A stretch of 64,000 bases of DNA from Neodontobutis hainanensis (taxonomy: Eukaryota; Chordata; Actinopteri; Gobiiformes; Odontobutidae), in contig JALDNG010000020.1 of assembly GCA_024349245.1 (NCBI GenBank), positions 686,501 through 750,500 on the forward strand, written 5' to 3'. The notes beneath the pieces are model-generated. The model had not been told where the DNA came from, did not search any database, and worked only from the letters and a program-made list of their open reading frames with translations. Made by a program: the position numbers and the translations under genes. Below are positions 59,597 to 64,000 of this stretch, in pieces; the stretch's first letter is position 1, and each line of letters opens with the position of its first letter.

Positions 59597-61274
59597 GTGC
59601 GCTTTCTGCTTACACCTATTGGACTTGGATTTGGACAGGTCTGAAGTGGTTTAAGTGAGTATTTAATTGTTCTGAAGTGAATAAAATAGATTTACTGGAT
59701 TTATGGGTTTTAATTTCAAGGACAAAGGCAAGACATAAAAAAACAGGAATATCCACGACAATCGTAACAAAACAATTATGTAACGCGACCTGTTGTTCTG
59801 GCCAATCACATGCTCTCATGCTAAGGTGTCTCAAATACGGTTCAAATGGTTCAAATACTTGTGCTGCTGCTCGACACCTGTGCACAGGCTGTCCTCGTTG
59901 CACTGATGAGAGATGACACTTTAACCTTTCGTTGTATTCTACTGATCAATGATAAAGCTTTCACAATTCTTCTGCTGTTGTTTTTTAAACTCAAACATTA
60001 ACCAAAGTGTCTCAAAGAGGGTCGTCAATGGAGCAAAAGAAAAACAGTGGAAACAATTGACCCAAGTCAGAGATAACTGCAGGGTTTGACCTTTGGCCCA
60101 AAATATCAGTGCTGATGAAGTTACAGTGGACTCTTACACCAAGGCTTTGAGACAGACTGATGGAGGGTCTAAAGACAGGGGGTGTTGTTTACTAAAGCCT
60201 GTTTGGTAATTTGCTGCTTTTTGTCTCTTGTAAAGCCGTTTGAGGCAGTTGAAACAGAGTTGAAATGAAATGGTTAGTTTTTATCTTTATGGAATGACCA
60301 CAATAAAGTATAATAAATAAGTTGAAATGAATGAACTCAAAAACTATAGAAAATGAATGGCATTGTTTAAGTTCATTTTGAGAACAACTCAAATTAAAAT
60401 GACCTTTTGTTTGCTTTAAATCATGCTCACTTTGGCCGAATGATTGAACCAGACCTTAGCTCAGTGTTGTCTACTGCCATGTTTGCATCGGCTGAATGTT
60501 TAGAGCCTGATTCAGATTAATGCATGTGATGTGCTGGGTTTCCAGTGAACGAATGAGAAGCTTCGAGAAGCTCCGGCCTTTTGTGACTAATTTAAATGAA
60601 CAAGTGTCAGTTCTCACATTATTGCTTGACTACGCTCTCTCCTGGTGCTACTGTGTGATATTTTCTTCATTAACATTAAATCCCCTCTATATTACATCCA
60701 TATTTAGGGTGACCATTTGTCCCTATTTAATGGGGACTGTTCCACTTTACCTCTCCCTGTCCCATGTCCCAAGAAATATCTGTAAAAACGCAAAGATGTC
60801 CCAGCTTAGAATGAAACATGTCTCTATTGTCTGCAAATTTAGCATTTTAATACCAATCACTACAGCACTTTGTCATATGATTCATTTATTATTAAATAAT
60901 AATTAAATTAAACCCAAGTCTGTAGCTTGTGTCTATAATACGGTTAAAGACACACTCAAAGGCAGTTGAAATGCAACAATGCAGTTCCTGCTTTGTTTTT
61001 TTTAGAACTGTTTTTGAACTGTTAACTTGATTTTATAAAGTATTTTTCTTTTGGTCATCAGTGGGTTTGAGGAAAAAATAGTAAACGTTAAAGTTTGGAG
61101 GTCTGGAAACAAAACTTAATCAAACTTTATTAAACTTTATTATAATTGAAAGGAAACACCCTTTGCTCAAGAGAGAAGTCGTAAAACCATGAATCACTTG
61201 TAGCTGTTACTAAAAGCTGTAAAACGACTATAGACTATATTAAAACCAGTGAAATGGTCGCCTTTATATAAATA

Positions 61275-61279
<5 letters not shown>

Positions 61280-61356
<77 letters not shown>
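61280..61356. repeat. (AT)n array
   Basis: About 77 bp of AT dinucleotides. Confidence 0.97.
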
Positions 61357-61362
<6 letters not shown>

Positions 61363-62395
61363 GCACTGGTTTACCTTATTTGTTATTTTTCTAAATCTTG
61401 CCCTTGTCTTGAGTTATTAGACAGAGAACAGCACCCTCTGGTGGCTTTGACCTGAAAAGACAGGAACTTAAAAAAAAGATGGGGACTAAAAACAAATAAC
61501 ACTACTGTTAAAATAAATACAAAATAAATTCATTGACAACAAATTAAAATACAAAATGCAATGGTCATTTTTTGAAAATATCCTAGTGTAGTAGATTTAA
61601 AAACGCTACATCTTACGTTTTGCATTTAAACAGACACCCCCCCATTGTCTTTCATCAAGTTAATGTCAGGTTAATGTGCATAATACACCTCCAGACCAGT
61701 AGATGGTGCTGCACTACTGTGAAGACTAGAGAGACAAAGCGATTACACAAGTTAAGGCCTGATGAGCCTTGGTAACTATCTATGTCTATAAAAGTGACTT
61801 TAAAGTCTCTAAATTCAAACGAAAGTGTTGTGAACATACTGTGAGTGCTTGAGAGTACTTTTTTTATTATTATTATTATGTTGGTACTGCAGAACTAGTG
61901 TTACTTTTAGTTCATCATTGCTCAGTAACAAATAATTCTGTAATCTTTATTCAAAGCCCTTTTCAGGTATTGTAATGTGCTAAGGGGCTTTGTAGCACCT
62001 TTATAGGTTCACGATGTGCTAAACTAATGTAGCAAATCAAATTTATTAAAAATAAGCAATTTAAACAAACCCGGTAGCAAGACTAGTTCTTTTAATTATA
62101 TAAAGGATACTTTTCCGTTTGTGCACCTCTGCTATAAACCCTCAGTTAGACAAAGTGAACCTGTTTTGTCAGATACTCTTCTGAATGTACTGGTGAAAAC
62201 ACATTACATTAACACAAATGTATATCAACTAAAAATAAATACAGGTAATTAATGAACAGTAATTTACATCCTATTATTTTATTTATATCACAAATGTGGT
62301 TGATTTATGCTTGAACCCGGAATAAAATTTGACTTTGGCCAAATAAAGACAAAGATATAATGAAAATATTTAATGAACTAAATACATAAATAAAT

Positions 62396-62477
62396 ATACA
62401 TGTGTCCCTAATGGACAAGGGACACATGTATAACATAACACTGTATGTATAACGTAACACTGATCCAGTGTTATGTT
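62396..62477. repeat. Two adjacent hairpins
   Basis: ATACATGTGTCCCT (62396) pairs perfectly with AGGGACACATGTAT (62418). Next to it AACATAACACTG (62432) pairs with CAGTGTTATGTT (62466). Confidence 0.85.
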
Positions 62478-64000
62478 ATGTTAATGTTTGCTGTAGGGGT
62501 CTAAATGATGGCTGTGTGATATTGTGTGAAGGCAGATACTGTGTGAAAGCAGAGGCAATACATGTGTTCGATTATGACCCATAAATCCCCTTTCATTAAA
62601 TTCAAAAATACGCTGGTCACAATTATGGGTAAATCAGTAGTTATTAGAGTGTAACAGAAGAATAGTCCTGGTAGATGATAAATATTTAGTCATTTAAACA
62701 TGGGTCAGTTTAATTACTAATAACTTTATTGAAGAAACAGGTTTAACAAAAGTCATCTGGACCATAGATTGTAAATAAAAGGGATGTAATCCACCCATTG
62801 GTCTCCGATTCACCGATACTGTCGTTACCACAGGTCAATAAAATGGCGGTTACACCGGGCTTTTTGTCTTTTACTCCAGAGTAAAACAATAGTTTTTAGA
62901 CAGCATGAAAAGACATTAATCACCAGGCTGTAAACATGAGTTTTACACTTTACACCATTGGGTTTCTCCTTTCTCCAGAATGTTCTGTAACACTGGTAAA
63001 TAGCTTAATGTAGGAGTGCCTACTTCAGTAGGTGGAAGAGGACCGTTTAAGAGGTTCCATGTGAGGGGCTTGATCTGGACGTAGGTTTGAACCTTCAAAC
63101 CTCACTGCCAAATGTAGTGTTTAATTTAAGAAAAAGTTTATATTGTTGGAAATTAGATTTTTTAAATTGCCTTCTACTCAAACTTTTTATTTTCTCTAAA
63201 GTGGCAATTATGTAAAGAGAGCTATCAATAATGAGATTTGTGTTAAATGGATATTTAATTGTAAATTTATCTGACATTTAATACTTGCATTACATTAGTA
63301 CAAATCAAAACATTTGACATAATACAACTTTAAATAGCTAACTATTAACTATGTGTACCTTGACTGCCTATGCAGCTCGATATAACAATTTTATCAAAAT
63401 ATAAATACAAAGAAAGACCAATGTAATGCATGTAATGCTTGTAAACATGAACAATATCAGTGTATCACAAAAACTTATTAAAAATATATCTTTTTTTAAA
63501 GTGCACTATTTTGTCGTTTGAGGACAGCCCTTGTGCTCTACCCTTTTCTAAACACAAGTGCTGCCTCCAAAAACTGACTTTTGACATCACTCACCACCAA
63601 AACACAATAAAATACACACTTCAGAGCATCACACAGAAATTTACCTTCATCTAACAAAATAATGACAATTACAAGCATTTTCAACAATATTTATTATTAT
63701 TGTATTAAATAAAGCTTGGATATTTAGAATTATTATCAAAAGAAGGTATGCTATTCATAGTTTTCACGTGAAAGGTTGTGAAACCTTCCCTGCAGGACAA
63801 AAACTGTCAGCTCCGTTGTCGTCAGTGTTTAGAGTGGATTAATCTTTTTTTTTGCTGAGAGGACTTGTGTTTGATCAAAGAGAAAACCCAGAGAGGAGGA
63901 AAGAGTGGAGTTATGCCATTAACCTCTATCACTGACAACCATTAAAGCCACACCAAAAGAAACTTATGAGAATAAAGCTGTGATATAGTTGTATTTAAAT

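Larger units (their letters stand above)
58117..60190. repeat. Diverged tandem duplication, units of about 0.8 and 1.1 kb
   Basis: 58117-58925 and 59073-60190 share a series of collinear blocks: GGAAACTTACAG...GTTTTATCACAAATGTA, AACTTGATTTTATGG, TTAACCTTTCGTTGTATTCT, AACTGCAGGGTTTGACCTT and TTACAGTGGAC. The copies differ by point changes, by LINE scraps and by the 10-bp array present only in the second. Confidence 0.8.
60191..64000. other. Non-coding interval to window end
   Basis: No gene recognised. It contains the AT array at 61280-61356, hairpins at 62.4 kb, and otherwise AT-rich unique-looking sequence. Confidence 0.4.

Noticed and set aside
59365..59658. Proline/tryptophan-rich frames (SPGPTWSHLV repeats)
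   Set aside because: Translation of the 10-bp CACCTGGT array.

Overview
This is nuclear DNA from a ray-finned fish, very probably a teleost. It has AT-rich, intron-split genes whose proteins align to vertebrate families, teleost-style LINE, Tc1 and tRNA-SINE debris, and abundant mini- and microsatellites. Three protein-coding genes can be recognised exon by exon. Gene calls rest on remembered family sequences and on splice-phase agreement; no search was run.

Layout: (1) 4.5-13.6 kb, minus strand: nlrx1, the mitochondrial NLR protein, in eleven recognised exons. The large intron between exons 3 and 4 holds a decayed Tc1-like transposon and a roughly 52-copy, 26-bp minisatellite that runs up to the exon 3 splice donor. 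(2) 20.6-32.5 kb, plus strand: efhd1 (EF-hand domain protein, mitocalcin/swiprosin family), four exons with a 9.5-kb first intron carrying minisatellites and interspersed repeats. (3) 40.3-41.9 kb, minus strand: kcnj13 (inward rectifier Kir7.1), two coding exons. nlrx1 and efhd1 are head-to-head, and efhd1 and kcnj13 are convergent. The efhd1-kcnj13 pairing matches the human 2q37 neighbourhood, whereas human NLRX1 lies on chromosome 11.

(4) 45.9-60.2 kb: a repeat-dominated, gene-poor stretch. It holds a (CAAT)n array with a 52-bp higher-order period, a tRNA-derived SINE inside a GT-rich microsatellite, a 5-kb foldback-like palindrome (50345-55296), a diverged roughly 1-kb duplication, and an exact 10-bp array of CACCTG boxes. 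The palindrome's arms are arrays of 19/21-bp units around a 498-bp loop, and it is the most unusual object in the window. (5) 60.2-64 kb: no gene recognised, only an AT array and small hairpins.

Functionally, NLRX1 (mitochondrial innate-immune regulator) and EFHD1 (mitochondrial calcium-responsive EF-hand protein) are both mitochondrion-linked, and Kir7.1 is an epithelial and pigment-pattern potassium channel. The sequence shows no direct evidence that the three are coregulated. A few isolated exon-like segments (near 1.5, 44.3, 49.4 and 57.8 kb) are given at low confidence.
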